Assembly: GCF_003574735.1 (NCBI RefSeq)
Contig: NZ_QORW01000018.1
Location: 56,602 to 120,601, forward strand
Length of the DNA: 64,000 nucleotides
Reading direction: 5' to 3'
From: Dongia deserti
Lineage (GTDB): Bacteria; Pseudomonadota; Alphaproteobacteria; Dongiales; Dongiaceae
Of this stretch, positions 24,375 through 33,349 are shown piece by piece. The position numbers and the translations under genes were made by a program. Under the pieces are notes generated by a model. The model did no database searches. It had not been told where the DNA came from and worked only from the letters and a program-made list of their open reading frames with translations. Position 1 is the first letter of the stretch. Every line of letters starts with the position of its first letter.

Positions 24375-25234
24375 GCGACGCTCCCTTTCGCATGATCGAG
24401 GCGTCTTTGCGCCTTCTTTGCCTCCGCCAGCAGGGTTTCCAGCGGCGGCAGAGCGCTGTCCCACTCGATGAGGGTGGGGCGCGGCCCGATCAGAGCGAGT
24501 GCGTGCTCGTAAAGGGACCAGACCTGGTCCGAAACCGCAGAGCCGTGATCATCGATGCGGATCGCGCGGTTGCCGATCTGACGCAGATGATGTCCGGAGA
24601 GATGGATCTCGCCGATCGGCAGATGCGCGACCGCAGCGAGATAGGCGTGCGCGTCGTCACCGTGGTTCTCCGACGAGACGAAGACATTGTTGACGTCGAG
24701 CAGCAGGCCGCAGCCGCTGCGCTGGCAGAGTTCCCTGAGGAACTGCGACTCGGCGCGATCGGATTGCGCGTGCCGCAGATAGGTCGAGGGGTTCTCCACC
24801 ATCACCGGCCGGCCGATCGCGTCCTGAAAGCGCATGACATTACGCGCGATGATGCCGAGCGTCTCCTCATCGTACGGAATCGGTAGCAGGTCGTTGAAAT
24901 AGACGCCGCGTGTCACGCTCCATGAAACGTGGTCCGACACCGCGGCCGGGTCTATGCGCCGGACCAGAGCCGCGACGCGTGACAGATGATTCTCGTCCAG
25001 ACCCTCCGCCGAGCCCAGCGACAGGCCGACGCCATGCAGGCTAATTGCGTAACGCTCGCGTACAGTGTCCAGCAAGGCCGGTGCCGCGCCGCCGCCCAGG
25101 AAATTCTCGGTGTGAACCTCGAGCCAGGCGATCTCCGGTCGTTCGGTCGCGACGTGCTCGTGATGTGCTGCGCGCAGGCCGATGCCGCTTGCGACCGGCA
25201 GATGTGAGCAGGATGGCAAAGCAGCGTTATCCAT
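24371..25234 (-). CDS. bufB: DUF692/MNIO family oxidase, second BufB-like enzyme
   Basis: 287 residues, a TIM-barrel multinuclear non-heme iron oxidase. Expected metal ligands are visible: His67 (SLHGVGLS), His102 (SDHVSW), Glu147 (VENPSTY), Asp180 and His191 (LLDVNNVFVSSENH), His211 (IHLSGHH), Asp229/His230 (IDDHG) and Glu257 (IEWD). Such enzymes oxidise Cys residues of RiPP precursors. The ATG at 25234 follows the peptidase stop by one base. It is closer in motif order than in sequence to the copy at 27399, implying a distinct substrate or an ancient paralogue. Confidence 0.86.
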   Translation of the reverse strand: MDNAALPSCSHLPVASGIGLRAAHHEHVATERPEIAWLEVHTENFLGGGAAPALLDTVRERYAISLHGVGLSLGSAEGLDENHLSRVAALVRRIDPAAVSDHVSWSVTRGVYFNDLLPIPYDEETLGIIARNVMRFQDAIGRPVMVENPSTYLRHAQSDRAESQFLRELCQRSGCGLLLDVNNVFVSSENHGDDAHAYLAAVAHLPIGEIHLSGHHLRQIGNRAIRIDDHGSAVSDQVWSLYEHALALIGPRPTLIEWDSALPPLETLLAEAKKAQRRLDHAKGSVA

Positions 25235-25235
25235 T

Positions 25236-26627
25236 TCATCCGTCCGGGAGAAAGCCGCTGGCGGAGATGGGAGCAGGACGGGCCGTGCCGCCCCAGATGA
25301 TGAGGGGCCGCAGCCAAGCCAGTTCGGCCGCATCATCGTAGCGGATGGCGCCGTCCGCCACGGAAACACCGAGGCGGCGCCAGAGCTGGTCCAGGTCCAT
25401 CGCAGAGCCCCGCTCGATATGCTGCTTGGCGAGCGCGGCGATGACGTTTCCGCCCAGCAAGGCATCACAACGGTCGAGCAGTTTCATGGTCGGCCATTTG
25501 ACTGTCACATCGCCACCTTCGGCCAGGACGGCGCGCAGGCAATCGCTGAACCCGATCTTGCCGCCGCTCGCCTGCAAGGATTCGATCTCCGCCATCAGCA
25601 CGAACAAGGCTCCGCCCCAGTAGATTCCGCCGCGCCCGGCATTCGCCAATCCGGCGCCGGTCACAGCCGGGATGCCGCGCGGCATCTGGGAAATCCATTC
25701 GTGCCAGACGTCGTCCTCGGATTTCCATCCTGCGCGGGCGCGCAGCACGGGTTCGTAGAAGGTCGCAATGCCTTCGTTGAGCCAGGCGCCGGTGTCTCGC
25801 ATCAGGGGCGAGCCAAGATGAAGCATCTCGTGCACCAGCACCCAGTCGTCGTAGAGATCCTGAGGCGTCGCCCGGCGGCCGACCAAAACCGTCACGACGG
25901 CGCCGCCAAGCGACAGCACGCGCCCGAACGGAACGCCGCCGCGCGGAGTGGGAACGAGGATGATTAGACCTTTCCGCGCGGGAGAGCGTGCCCAGAACCG
26001 GCGATTGCCCTCCGCCACGGCCGAGACCCAAGCGATCAGTTGTTCCCGCGCGATCAGCGAGCCGTCGGGCTGAATCGCGAGCGTCAACTCCGGATCACCC
26101 ACGATCTCTTCGGCCGTGACGTTGCCGAGAATCAGCGGCCCGGCTTCGTTGAGGCGCAGCAACGGGACCCGGTAGTAGCCATCCTTGTCCGGCTGGAGCG
26201 CGGTGAGAACGGCGCCACCCGCAGGGAACTTGAGGCGGAAACGCAGCATGACCGCGTGCTCCGTCTCGGGCAAGGCCAGCAGGAAGCCCGGCGTCACCAG
26301 CGCGGCGTCGCCGAACACCATGGCCGAGCCCATATTGTCTTCGCTCTTCGCGAAGGCGCCAAGATCGTAGGTGAAGCGGCCGTTGCCGTCGCGATAGCCC
26401 TCGGGATCGGTCCACCAGTGATCGCGATTGCCGAGCGCGGTGAATTGGGTGACCTTCACCGCGGGATCGCAGGCAACGGAAATGTCGAGCTTGACGGCGC
26501 CGGGATCGACGAGCGTGACGTCATAGTCGCAGGTAAGATCATCCGCACGCGCAGGCACCGCCGTGGCGGCCATAAGCGCCGCGCACGCCGTTGCAATGAT
26601 GCTATGCCGCAGAGCCCAGCCCCTCAT
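25236..26627 (-). CDS. Secreted gluzincin-type (HExxH) peptidase embedded in the bufferin-like operon
   Basis: 463 residues with a signal peptide (MRGWALRHSIIATACAALMA, cleavage after PARA-DD). A beta-rich N-terminal half is followed by the zinc site WVLVHEMLHLGSP (His266, Glu267, His270). The third ligand is in WLNEGIATFYE, Glu285, 19 residues after His266, as in M1/M61-type peptidases. The first half contains CDYDVTL and VACDP cysteines. It lies between two DUF692/DUF2063 modules: the start overlaps the upstream DUF2063 gene by 26 bp and the stop is one base from the downstream DUF692 start. It may process the exported peptide or other periplasmic proteins; the substrate is unknown. Confidence 0.78.
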   Translation of the reverse strand: MRGWALRHSIIATACAALMAATAVPARADDLTCDYDVTLVDPGAVKLDISVACDPAVKVTQFTALGNRDHWWTDPEGYRDGNGRFTYDLGAFAKSEDNMGSAMVFGDAALVTPGFLLALPETEHAVMLRFRLKFPAGGAVLTALQPDKDGYYRVPLLRLNEAGPLILGNVTAEEIVGDPELTLAIQPDGSLIAREQLIAWVSAVAEGNRRFWARSPARKGLIILVPTPRGGVPFGRVLSLGGAVVTVLVGRRATPQDLYDDWVLVHEMLHLGSPLMRDTGAWLNEGIATFYEPVLRARAGWKSEDDVWHEWISQMPRGIPAVTGAGLANAGRGGIYWGGALFVLMAEIESLQASGGKIGFSDCLRAVLAEGGDVTVKWPTMKLLDRCDALLGGNVIAALAKQHIERGSAMDLDQLWRRLGVSVADGAIRYDDAAELAWLRPLIIWGGTARPAPISASGFLPDG

Positions 26628-27399
26628 GTCCAACCGTTGCCACGATGCCACATTCCAGCCACCCTTGCAGGATCTGCGCGGCGCGCAGCGGCGCTGCATC
26701 TGGGCTGACCTGCTGCGCCACCAGCTCGCACATGTCGCCGAAGGTGGCGCCATTCTGCATGGCCTGCAGCGCGGCGTGTTCCAGCAGGTCGATCGCGCGG
26801 AACTTCAGGTCGTAAGCAATGCGCCAGACCATGATTGCACGGTCGCAGCGCGCCTGACGATCGAGCGTGACGTCCGCGTTCTCCAGCAAGCGCAACCGCG
26901 CTTCGTCGACCGGAGTCGAGACGCCGAAATGGTCGAGCGTCGGATGAAACTGGAGCCGAATGGTGCCCCAGAACTCGGGCGGCATGCCGGCCAGATCTGC
27001 AAGCGCCGCCGCCGGCGCGTCCGGCGCATCGAAGGCGAAAGCGAGCGCCCAATCGAAGCGCGCCATGTCGCCAAACCATGGATCATCGCGGTACGGCGCC
27101 TCGCCGGCCAGGAATTCAGCGAGTCTTCGGCCGGCCCAGCGGATCGAGGGATGCTGAGATGGATTCCTGGCGATGTAGGCGCGCGCCATGCGGTCGAACG
27201 CTTCGTCGCCCATCAGCGCGTTCAGCGCGGGGAAATCGTTGCCGAGCGCTTCGACCAGCCGGGCCCAATAGGCTTTGCGATAGACGCCGAACATGGTCTC
27301 GGCGCTCTCGCGCGCATTGCCGCGCACCACGCGCAGAACGTCCTGCGAGCGGCCGATCAAGCCGTCCTGGAACGCGTGCTCGGTGCGCAGCAGATCCAT
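26602..27399 (-). CDS. bufC: DUF2063 family protein, first BufC-like MNIO partner
   Basis: 265 residues. The DUF2063 N-terminal domain is present (RTEHAFQDGLIGRSQDVLRV, FGVYRKAYWARLVEALGNDF, LMGDEAFDRMARAYIARNPS). It is followed by SIRWAGRRLAEFLAGEAPY and a helical C-terminal part with FDWALAFAFDAPD. In bufferin systems BufC helps the MNIO enzyme recognise the precursor. The ATG at 27399 overlaps the DUF692 stop (TGATG). The 3' end overlaps the peptidase signal-peptide coding region. Confidence 0.84.
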   Translation of the reverse strand: MDLLRTEHAFQDGLIGRSQDVLRVVRGNARESAETMFGVYRKAYWARLVEALGNDFPALNALMGDEAFDRMARAYIARNPSQHPSIRWAGRRLAEFLAGEAPYRDDPWFGDMARFDWALAFAFDAPDAPAAALADLAGMPPEFWGTIRLQFHPTLDHFGVSTPVDEARLRLLENADVTLDRQARCDRAIMVWRIAYDLKFRAIDLLEHAALQAMQNGATFGDMCELVAQQVSPDAAPLRAAQILQGWLECGIVATVGHEGLGSAA

Positions 27400-28247
27400 C
27401 ACGCCACCTGTGCCTGCTTCTTGAGTGCAGCGGCCGCGACCTTGCGGGCATGCGCCAACTCCTGAACCAGCTCTTCGAGCGGCGGAATCTTGTCATCGCG
27501 CTCGATCATGGTTGCGACCGGCCCCAGCCGTTGGATGGCATGGGCATAGAGCTGCCATACGTCGCCGACCACCGGATGGTCATGCGTATCGATGATGTAG
27601 GTCTTGTTGTTCTCGTGCCCCGCGAGATGGATGTAGGCCACCGCCTCGCGCGGAATCGCGTCGATATAGTCGATGGCGCGGAAATCGTGATTGAAGGCGC
27701 TGACATAGATGTTGTTCACGTCGAGCAATAGCCGGCAGCCGGTGCGACGCGCGATCTCCGCCAGAAACTCCCATTCCGGGATCGCATCCTGCGCGAAGGT
27801 CACATAGGTCGAGGCATTCTCCAGCGCGAGCTCACGTCCCAGGAACGATTGCACCTGATCGACGCGCGCGGCGACATGCGCCAGCGCTTCCTCGGTCAGC
27901 GGCAGCGGCAGCAGATCGTGCATGTTGAGGCCGGCGACGCCGGTCCAGCATAGATGGTCGGAAACGATGGCTGGCTCCACCCGCGCGGCGAGCGCCTTCA
28001 GCCGCGCGAGATAATCCATGTTGAGCGGATCGGTGGATCCGATCGACAGCGAGACTCCATGCATCACCATCGGATAGCGCTCGCGGATTGCCATCAGCTT
28101 GGCGAGCGGGCGCCCGCCATCCACCATGTAGTTCTCGGAGATGATCTCGAACCAGTCCACATCCGGCGTTCCTTCCAGGATTGCCGGGTAATGCTGAGAC
28201 CGGAGGCCGAGGCCGAAACCGAGATCCGTGACCGCGCGCTCTGCCAT
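27399..28247 (-). CDS. bufB: DUF692/MNIO family oxidase, BufB-like, for the adjacent precursor
   Basis: 282 residues with all expected iron ligands: His63 (MHGVSLS), His98 (SDHLCW), Glu143 (LENASTY), Asp176 and His187 (LLDVNNIYVSAFNH), His207/His211 (IHLAGH), Asp220-His222-Asp223-His224 (DTHDH) and Glu249 (IERD). Studied MNIO enzymes convert precursor cysteines, for example to thiooxazoles in bufferins, which then chelate copper. It follows the six-Cys precursor gene by 85 bp, and a hairpin lies in between. Confidence 0.92.
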   Translation of the reverse strand: MAERAVTDLGFGLGLRSQHYPAILEGTPDVDWFEIISENYMVDGGRPLAKLMAIRERYPMVMHGVSLSIGSTDPLNMDYLARLKALAARVEPAIVSDHLCWTGVAGLNMHDLLPLPLTEEALAHVAARVDQVQSFLGRELALENASTYVTFAQDAIPEWEFLAEIARRTGCRLLLDVNNIYVSAFNHDFRAIDYIDAIPREAVAYIHLAGHENNKTYIIDTHDHPVVGDVWQLYAHAIQRLGPVATMIERDDKIPPLEELVQELAHARKVAAAALKKQAQVA

Positions 28248-28270
28248 GCTGCGACGCCTGAGGACAGAGT

Positions 28271-28310
28271 GAAGAAAGGAACAGGCGCCGGCCGATATGC
28301 GACCGGCGCC
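28271..28310 (-). terminator. Intercistronic hairpin between bufA and bufB, possible attenuator
   Basis: On the minus-strand transcript a perfect 8-bp GC-only stem GGCGCCGG / CCGGCGCC (28310-28303 and 28291-28284) encloses an 11-base loop. It is followed by the pyrimidine-rich TGTTCCTTTCTTC. It could act as a partial terminator or RNA stabiliser that makes the precursor more abundant than its enzymes. Confidence 0.5.
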
Positions 28311-28332
28311 CGTCGATCTTAGCAGAACTCGG

Positions 28333-28599
28333 TTAGCCGTTGATCACGGTGCCGCCGGCCGCCGTGCAGGCTTCCGCGCTGGATTGCTCGACCCAGCCCT
28401 GGCCCTTGCAGGCATTCTGGCCCTTGCAGGAATTGCTGGCGGACTTGCAGGCGCTCTGACCCTTGCATGCATTGATCCCTGCACAATGGACACTATCGGC
28501 ACTGGCCGGCGCGCTGGTCAGGCTGACTGCGCCACCCATCAACATGGCTGCGGCGGTGGCGGCGAGGGTCGCGCCTGTGATCTTTCTCATCGAAGTCAT
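28333..28599 (-). CDS. bufA: Bufferin-type RiPP precursor (BufA, DUF2282-like)
   Basis: 88 residues: signal peptide 1-34/35 (AAAMLMGGAVSLTSAPASA) and a mature part with six cysteines (39, 45, 51, 58, 64, 78). The pattern is HCAGINACKGQSAC, SCKGQNACKGQGW and a C-terminal ACTAAGG. The repeated CKGQ units match the BufA2-like group of exported bufferin precursors encoded beside DUF692 and DUF2063 genes. Modified bufferins are periplasmic copper-binding metallophores. The ATG at 28599 has AGGAGG 8 bases upstream; an ATG three codons later lacks that spacing. The 227 bp to divergent cysD hold the promoter; no GGAAC/GTT site faces this gene. Confidence 0.88.
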   Translation of the reverse strand: MTSMRKITGATLAATAAAMLMGGAVSLTSAPASADSVHCAGINACKGQSACKSASNSCKGQNACKGQGWVEQSSAEACTAAGGTVING

Positions 28600-28826
28600 G
28601 GAACTTCCTCCTGGGTCTCAGGTTTTGGTCTCTCGCAGCTGCCGGGAACGGTAGCGGTTCACTTCATGGGGGATAAATCACCTTTGTGTGAGAAAAGGTT
28701 ATAGAAAGGTCATGGCGCGCCTGTTGCACCTGCGAAGGACGGTCGGTATGTAGGTAGCCTCGCAAATTAGACAGCAGGACTGCCCCACGGGGCTCCACTT
28801 TTCACAGCTTGGAGCTGCGAGACGCC

Positions 28827-29621
28827 ATGAATCATCTGGACCGGTTGGAGGCGCAAAGCGTCTACATCCTACGTGAAGCTTTCAACCGTATCGATAAGCT
28901 GGCCATGCTCTGGTCCTTGGGCAAGGACAGCAATGTCATGGTCTGGCTCGCCAAGAAGGCGTTCTTCGGCCACGTGCCCTTTCCAGTGATGCACATCGAT
29001 ACCGAGAAGAAATTCCCGGAGATGTACGCCTTTCGCGACCGTTACGCGAAAGAATGGAAGCTCAACCTGATCGCCGACAAATGCCCGCCCGTGGAAGAGG
29101 TGGATCCCACTTTGCCGCCGGCTGCACGGTCGGCAGCGCGCAAGACACTGGGCCTCAGGATGGCGATCGAGCGCTATGCTTTCAACGGCATCATCGCTGG
29201 CATCCGTCGCGACGAGGAAGCGGTTCGCTCCAAGGAGCGCGTGTTCAGCCCGCGCGGCGAGAGCGGGCAGTGGGATTTCCGCGATCAGCCGCCGGAATTC
29301 TGGGACTACTTCAACACCGACCTGCCGCCGGGCACGCATCTGCGCGTCCATCCGCTGCTGCATTGGACCGAAATGGACATCTGGCGCTACATCGCACGCG
29401 AGAATATCCCGATGGTCGACCTCTATTTCGCCAAGAACGGCAAGCGCTACCGTTCGCTCGGCGATCAGGACATCACTTTCCCGATCGACAGCACGGCCAA
29501 CACGATCGAAGAAATCATCATCGAGTTGGAGCAGACGCGGGCGCCAGAGCGTGCTGGCCGCGCCATGGACCGTGAGACCGAGGATGCCTTCGAGCGGTTA
29601 CGCGCCGCCGGCTATATGTGA
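28827..29621 (+). CDS. cysD: Sulfate adenylyltransferase subunit 2
   Basis: 264 residues. The PP-loop reads [11 protein letters not shown], followed by [36 protein letters not shown] and [13 protein letters not shown], all characteristic of CysD. With CysN it makes adenosine 5'-phosphosulfate from sulfate and ATP. The ATG at 28827 is preferred to a TTG six codons earlier. It is the first gene of cysD-cysNC and is divergent from the bufferin-like operon. Confidence 0.95.
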   Translation: MNHLDRLEAQSVYILREAFNRIDKLAMLWSLGKDSNVMVWLAKKAFFGHVPFPVMHIDTEKKFPEMYAFRDRYAKEWKLNLIADKCPPVEEVDPTLPPAARSAARKTLGLRMAIERYAFNGIIAGIRRDEEAVRSKERVFSPRGESGQWDFRDQPPEFWDYFNTDLPPGTHLRVHPLLHWTEMDIWRYIARENIPMVDLYFAKNGKRYRSLGDQDITFPIDSTANTIEEIIIELEQTRAPERAGRAMDRETEDAFERLRAAGYM

Positions 29622-29632
29622 GTGTTCCAGCA

Positions 29633-31495
29633 ATGAGCAATGAACGCGATCTGATGCGAGTCGTGATCGTCGGCCACGTCGATCACGGCAAGTCCACCAT
29701 GGTTGGCCGTCTGTTCCACGACACCGGCTCGCTGCCCGAAGGCAAGCTGGAGCAGATCAAGGCGATGTGCGAGCGGCGTGGCATGCCGTTCGAATGGGCG
29801 TTCTTGATGGATGCCTTCCAGTCGGAGCGCGACCAGGGTATCACCATCGATACCGCGCAGATCTGGTTCAAGACGCCGAAGCGCGACTACACCATCATCG
29901 ACGCGCCCGGCCATCGCGAATTCATCAAGAACATGATTACCGGCGCTTCAAGCGCCGAAGCCGCCATCATGCTGATCGACGCCAGCCAGGGCGTGCAGCA
30001 GCAATCGCGCACCCATGCATTCCTGCTCAATCTGCTCGGCATCCGGCAGATCATCGTGATCGTCAACAAGATGGATCTGATCGACTATTCCGAAAGGACC
30101 TTCGAGGCGATCAAGGCCGAATATGTCCGCTATCTGGACGAGATCGGCATCGTGCCGAATTTTGTCATTCCGGCCGTGGCGCGCGACGGCGACAATCTGG
30201 TCCACCGCTCAGAGCGCATGAGCTGGTTCCAGGATGGAACGCTGATCTCGGCCCTGGATTCGTTCCAGAGCCAGGGCGATCTCAAGGCGTTGCCGCTGCG
30301 CTTCCCGATCCAGGACGTCTACAAGTTCGATGACCGGCGCATCCTCAGCGGGCGCATCGTGAGCGGGCGGATCAAGGTCGGCGACCGGCTGATGTTCTCG
30401 CCCTCCAACAAGGTCGCGCGGGTCAAGACCATCGAGGCGTGGAACGCCGCGCCGCCGGACGAAGCGGGGCCTGGTCAGTCAATCGGCATTACCACGGACG
30501 AGCAGCTCTTCATCGAACGCGGCGAGATCGCCAGTCACGAGGAGGACGCGCCGATCGAAACCAACGTGTTTCACGGCCGCCTGTTCTGGCTCAGCAGGAA
30601 GCCGATGACGGAGGGCGAGACCTATCGCCTCAGGATGCAGACCAGGGACGTGCAGGTGACGGTCGAACGGATCGAGGCGATCTACGATCCGGATGCGCTG
30701 GCACAGCGGCCGGCGGAGCGGGTGGAGCGGAACGAGATCGCCGATGTCGTGCTGCGGTCCTACGCCCTGCTGGCCCTGGACGATGCCGAGAAAAATCAGC
30801 GCACCGGCCGTTTCGTGCTCAGCGACGGCGCGAATATCGTCGCCGGAGGCACCATCAGCATGCGCGACTATCCCGACCAGCGGAAGCTGGTCACGATCAG
30901 GTCGACCAACATCACCGCGGTCGCGCATCGCATCACCAACACGCAGCGCGTGTCGCGCAACGGACACAAGGGCGGCGTGCTGTGGTTCACCGGTCTGTCC
31001 GGCGCGGGCAAGTCGACCATCGCCATGGCGGTGGAGCAGGAGTTGTTCCGCCGTGGCTTCCAGACGTATGTGCTGGACGGTGACAACGTGCGTCGTGGCC
31101 TCAATTCCAACTTGTCCTTCTCGCCGGAGGATCGCGCCGAGAACATCCGCCGGGTAGGCGAGGTGGCGGCCCTATTCGCGGATTCAGGCCAGATCGTGGT
31201 CACCGCCTTCATCTCGCCCTACCGTTCCGACCGGCGGCGTGCCCGCGCGGCCGCCAAGGACGGTTTCCACGAGATCTACATCAAGGCGAGCCTCGAAACC
31301 TGCGAGAAGCGCGATCCGAAGGGCCTGTATCGGCGCGCGCGTAGTGGCGAGATCGCGGAGTTCACCGGCGTGACCGCACCCTACGAAACGCCGGAATCAC
31401 CCGAGCTTACCATCGACACGGACAAGCTCACGATCGAGGAGAGTGTTGCTGCGGTGCTCGAGTATGTCGACAAGACCTTCAGGAAACACTCGTGA
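29633..31495 (+). CDS. cysNC: Bifunctional sulfate adenylyltransferase GTPase subunit / APS kinase (CysN-CysC fusion)
   Basis: 620 residues. The EF-Tu-like GTPase domain is N-terminal ([43 protein letters not shown]). The APS kinase domain is C-terminal from about residue 440 ([47 protein letters not shown]). The fusion, as in NodQ, couples APS formation to PAPS formation. The ATG at 29633 lies 11 bp after the cysD stop; a GTG at 29618 overlapping that stop is also possible. No PAPS reductase gene is nearby. Confidence 0.95.
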   Translation: MSNERDLMRVVIVGHVDHGKSTMVGRLFHDTGSLPEGKLEQIKAMCERRGMPFEWAFLMDAFQSERDQGITIDTAQIWFKTPKRDYTIIDAPGHREFIKNMITGASSAEAAIMLIDASQGVQQQSRTHAFLLNLLGIRQIIVIVNKMDLIDYSERTFEAIKAEYVRYLDEIGIVPNFVIPAVARDGDNLVHRSERMSWFQDGTLISALDSFQSQGDLKALPLRFPIQDVYKFDDRRILSGRIVSGRIKVGDRLMFSPSNKVARVKTIEAWNAAPPDEAGPGQSIGITTDEQLFIERGEIASHEEDAPIETNVFHGRLFWLSRKPMTEGETYRLRMQTRDVQVTVERIEAIYDPDALAQRPAERVERNEIADVVLRSYALLALDDAEKNQRTGRFVLSDGANIVAGGTISMRDYPDQRKLVTIRSTNITAVAHRITNTQRVSRNGHKGGVLWFTGLSGAGKSTIAMAVEQELFRRGFQTYVLDGDNVRRGLNSNLSFSPEDRAENIRRVGEVAALFADSGQIVVTAFISPYRSDRRRARAAAKDGFHEIYIKASLETCEKRDPKGLYRRARSGEIAEFTGVTAPYETPESPELTIDTDKLTIEESVAAVLEYVDKTFRKHS

Positions 31496-31768
31496 TTTCG
31501 GCGATTCACCGCTGTGCTGAAACTGCGACTCAAGATGCTGTAAAGTCACACAATATCGTGGTGGCGTTTTAAGCTTGCGCCGCCGATTTCCCCTGCTTTA
31601 AGTTGTCTTTAAACAACGCGGCCGCGGCATGGCTAATACAGCCGTAAGTTCGCGGCGTTTGGGTGGCTAAGAGCATAGATTGCCGGTGTGTTGCTTGCCG
31701 CTCCCTGGGTTTGTGGGCCCCAAGGAGCCATGGTGCTTTTTGTCCAACGCTTCATCCTGTTGGGGGGT

Positions 31769-33349
31769 ATGGCAGAGATGAAAGATGTGAAGGCCCGACT
31801 TGGCGAGCTCGTTCGCCGGTGGTTTGCCCCGCGCGAAATCATCATCCGCACCAGCGGCCGCATCCAGTTCATATGCCTGTCCACACGCGCGCAATTCATT
31901 GCAACCACCGTGCTTGGCGGCGTTGTTCTGGGCGCGCTCGGCGCTTCGATCAATCTCGCGATCGAGCAGCTGCACCAGTATTCCCGCGACATCGCGGTTC
32001 GCCAGGCGGAATCGGCCTATAACGAGCTGCTGACCGCGTTCGGCGATTACGTCGAGCGGGCTGGCGACTCCATCGCGGCAGCGGACGCCGAAGTCGCGGC
32101 GCTGGCAGCGCGCGCCAATCCGGGCGGCAGCGCCCTGTCCACGCCGGCCCAATCCGGTGACATGCTGGCGAGCTTGTCCGGCCGCGGCGATGCCGCGCTG
32201 AAATCGGCGCTCCGTGACCGACTCACGATGTTCGAGGCCGACCTGCGCAAGGTGTCGGAGCGCAACAAGCTGCTGGTCGGCGAGCTCTCGGTGCTGAAGC
32301 GCGAACTGCAGCAGGCGCAGTTCGACCGCGACACCGCGATCGACGCGCGCCAGGCCAAAGCTGCCCAGCTGGCCGAAGAGATGAACAAGACCCGCACGCT
32401 CGGCGAACGCGGCGCGGCCTTGCAAAGAGAGCTGGCGGAAGTGACGGCGCGCGGCGCGGGCGCGGAAACCCGCATCAATTCGCTGAACGCCAAGGTGGCA
32501 AGCCTGGACGCGGAGCTTCGGGACACCAACCGCCGCGCCGGCGACATCGAGGAGCAGGCCCGGCAGTTGACCGTCGCGCTCAATACCGCGATCGAGCAGC
32601 GCAACCGGCTGCAGAACGAGCGCGCCAGGATGGCCGGGACGGTGGGCGAGCTGCGCCAGCAACTGGCGTCGTTGCAGGAAAGCCAGGCCAACTTTGTCGC
32701 CAACCTCGCGGAGCGCGCGCGCGACAATATCGAAGACATGGAAAAGACCGTCGCGATGACGGGCCTCGATGTCGACAAGCTGCTGCAGAGCATCGACCAA
32801 GAGTCCGGCGAAGGCGGACCGTTCATTCCTGTACCGGCCGGCACCAACGACGAGGGCGAGCAGAAGTTGCTGGCGAGCGTCGCCTCGCTCGGCGATCAGG
32901 TGGAGCGCTGGGAAAAGCTGCGCCTGATCCTGCGCACCCTGCCGCTGACCGCTCCGATCGACAGCTACTATATTTCCAGCATGTATGGCACGCGCACGGA
33001 CCCGTTCAACGGCGCCCGGGCGCTCCACGAAGGCGTCGATATGGTCAGCAAGCTCCGGTCGGAAGTGCTGGCGACCGCGCCGGGAACCGTAACATTTGCC
33101 GGTTGGAAAGGCGGTTACGGTCGCCTGGTCGAGATCGACCACGGCCTCGGCATCGTCACCCGCTATGCCCACCTCCATGCCATTAACGTAAAGGTAGGAG
33201 ATGTGGTCGACTATCGGCAGGAGATCGGCAAATTGGGAAGTTCCGGCCGATCCTCCGGGCCGCACGTCCATTTTGAAGTCCGTTACAATGGCCGTCCGCT
33301 CGACCCCATGGCATTTTTGAAGGCGGGTCGATATGTTTTCAAAGGGTAG
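31769..33349 (+). CDS. Membrane-anchored M23 (LytM) family metallopeptidase
   Basis: About 526 residues: a short cytoplasmic N-terminus, a TM helix (FIATTVLGGVVLGALGASIN), a long coiled coil (about 80-360) and a C-terminal LytM domain. Zinc ligands are in ALHEGVDMVS and PHVHFEVRYNGRPLDP. M23 peptidases cleave peptidoglycan cross-links. The 3' end overlaps the bactofilin gene by 17 bp; M23-bactofilin pairs are common in alphaproteobacteria and act in cell shape. The start could also be the ATG at 31778. The 273 bp upstream hold no other gene that I can support. Confidence 0.9.
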   Translation: MAEMKDVKARLGELVRRWFAPREIIIRTSGRIQFICLSTRAQFIATTVLGGVVLGALGASINLAIEQLHQYSRDIAVRQAESAYNELLTAFGDYVERAGDSIAAADAEVAALAARANPGGSALSTPAQSGDMLASLSGRGDAALKSALRDRLTMFEADLRKVSERNKLLVGELSVLKRELQQAQFDRDTAIDARQAKAAQLAEEMNKTRTLGERGAALQRELAEVTARGAGAETRINSLNAKVASLDAELRDTNRRAGDIEEQARQLTVALNTAIEQRNRLQNERARMAGTVGELRQQLASLQESQANFVANLAERARDNIEDMEKTVAMTGLDVDKLLQSIDQESGEGGPFIPVPAGTNDEGEQKLLASVASLGDQVERWEKLRLILRTLPLTAPIDSYYISSMYGTRTDPFNGARALHEGVDMVSKLRSEVLATAPGTVTFAGWKGGYGRLVEIDHGLGIVTRYAHLHAINVKVGDVVDYRQEIGKLGSSGRSSGPHVHFEVRYNGRPLDPMAFLKAGRYVFKG

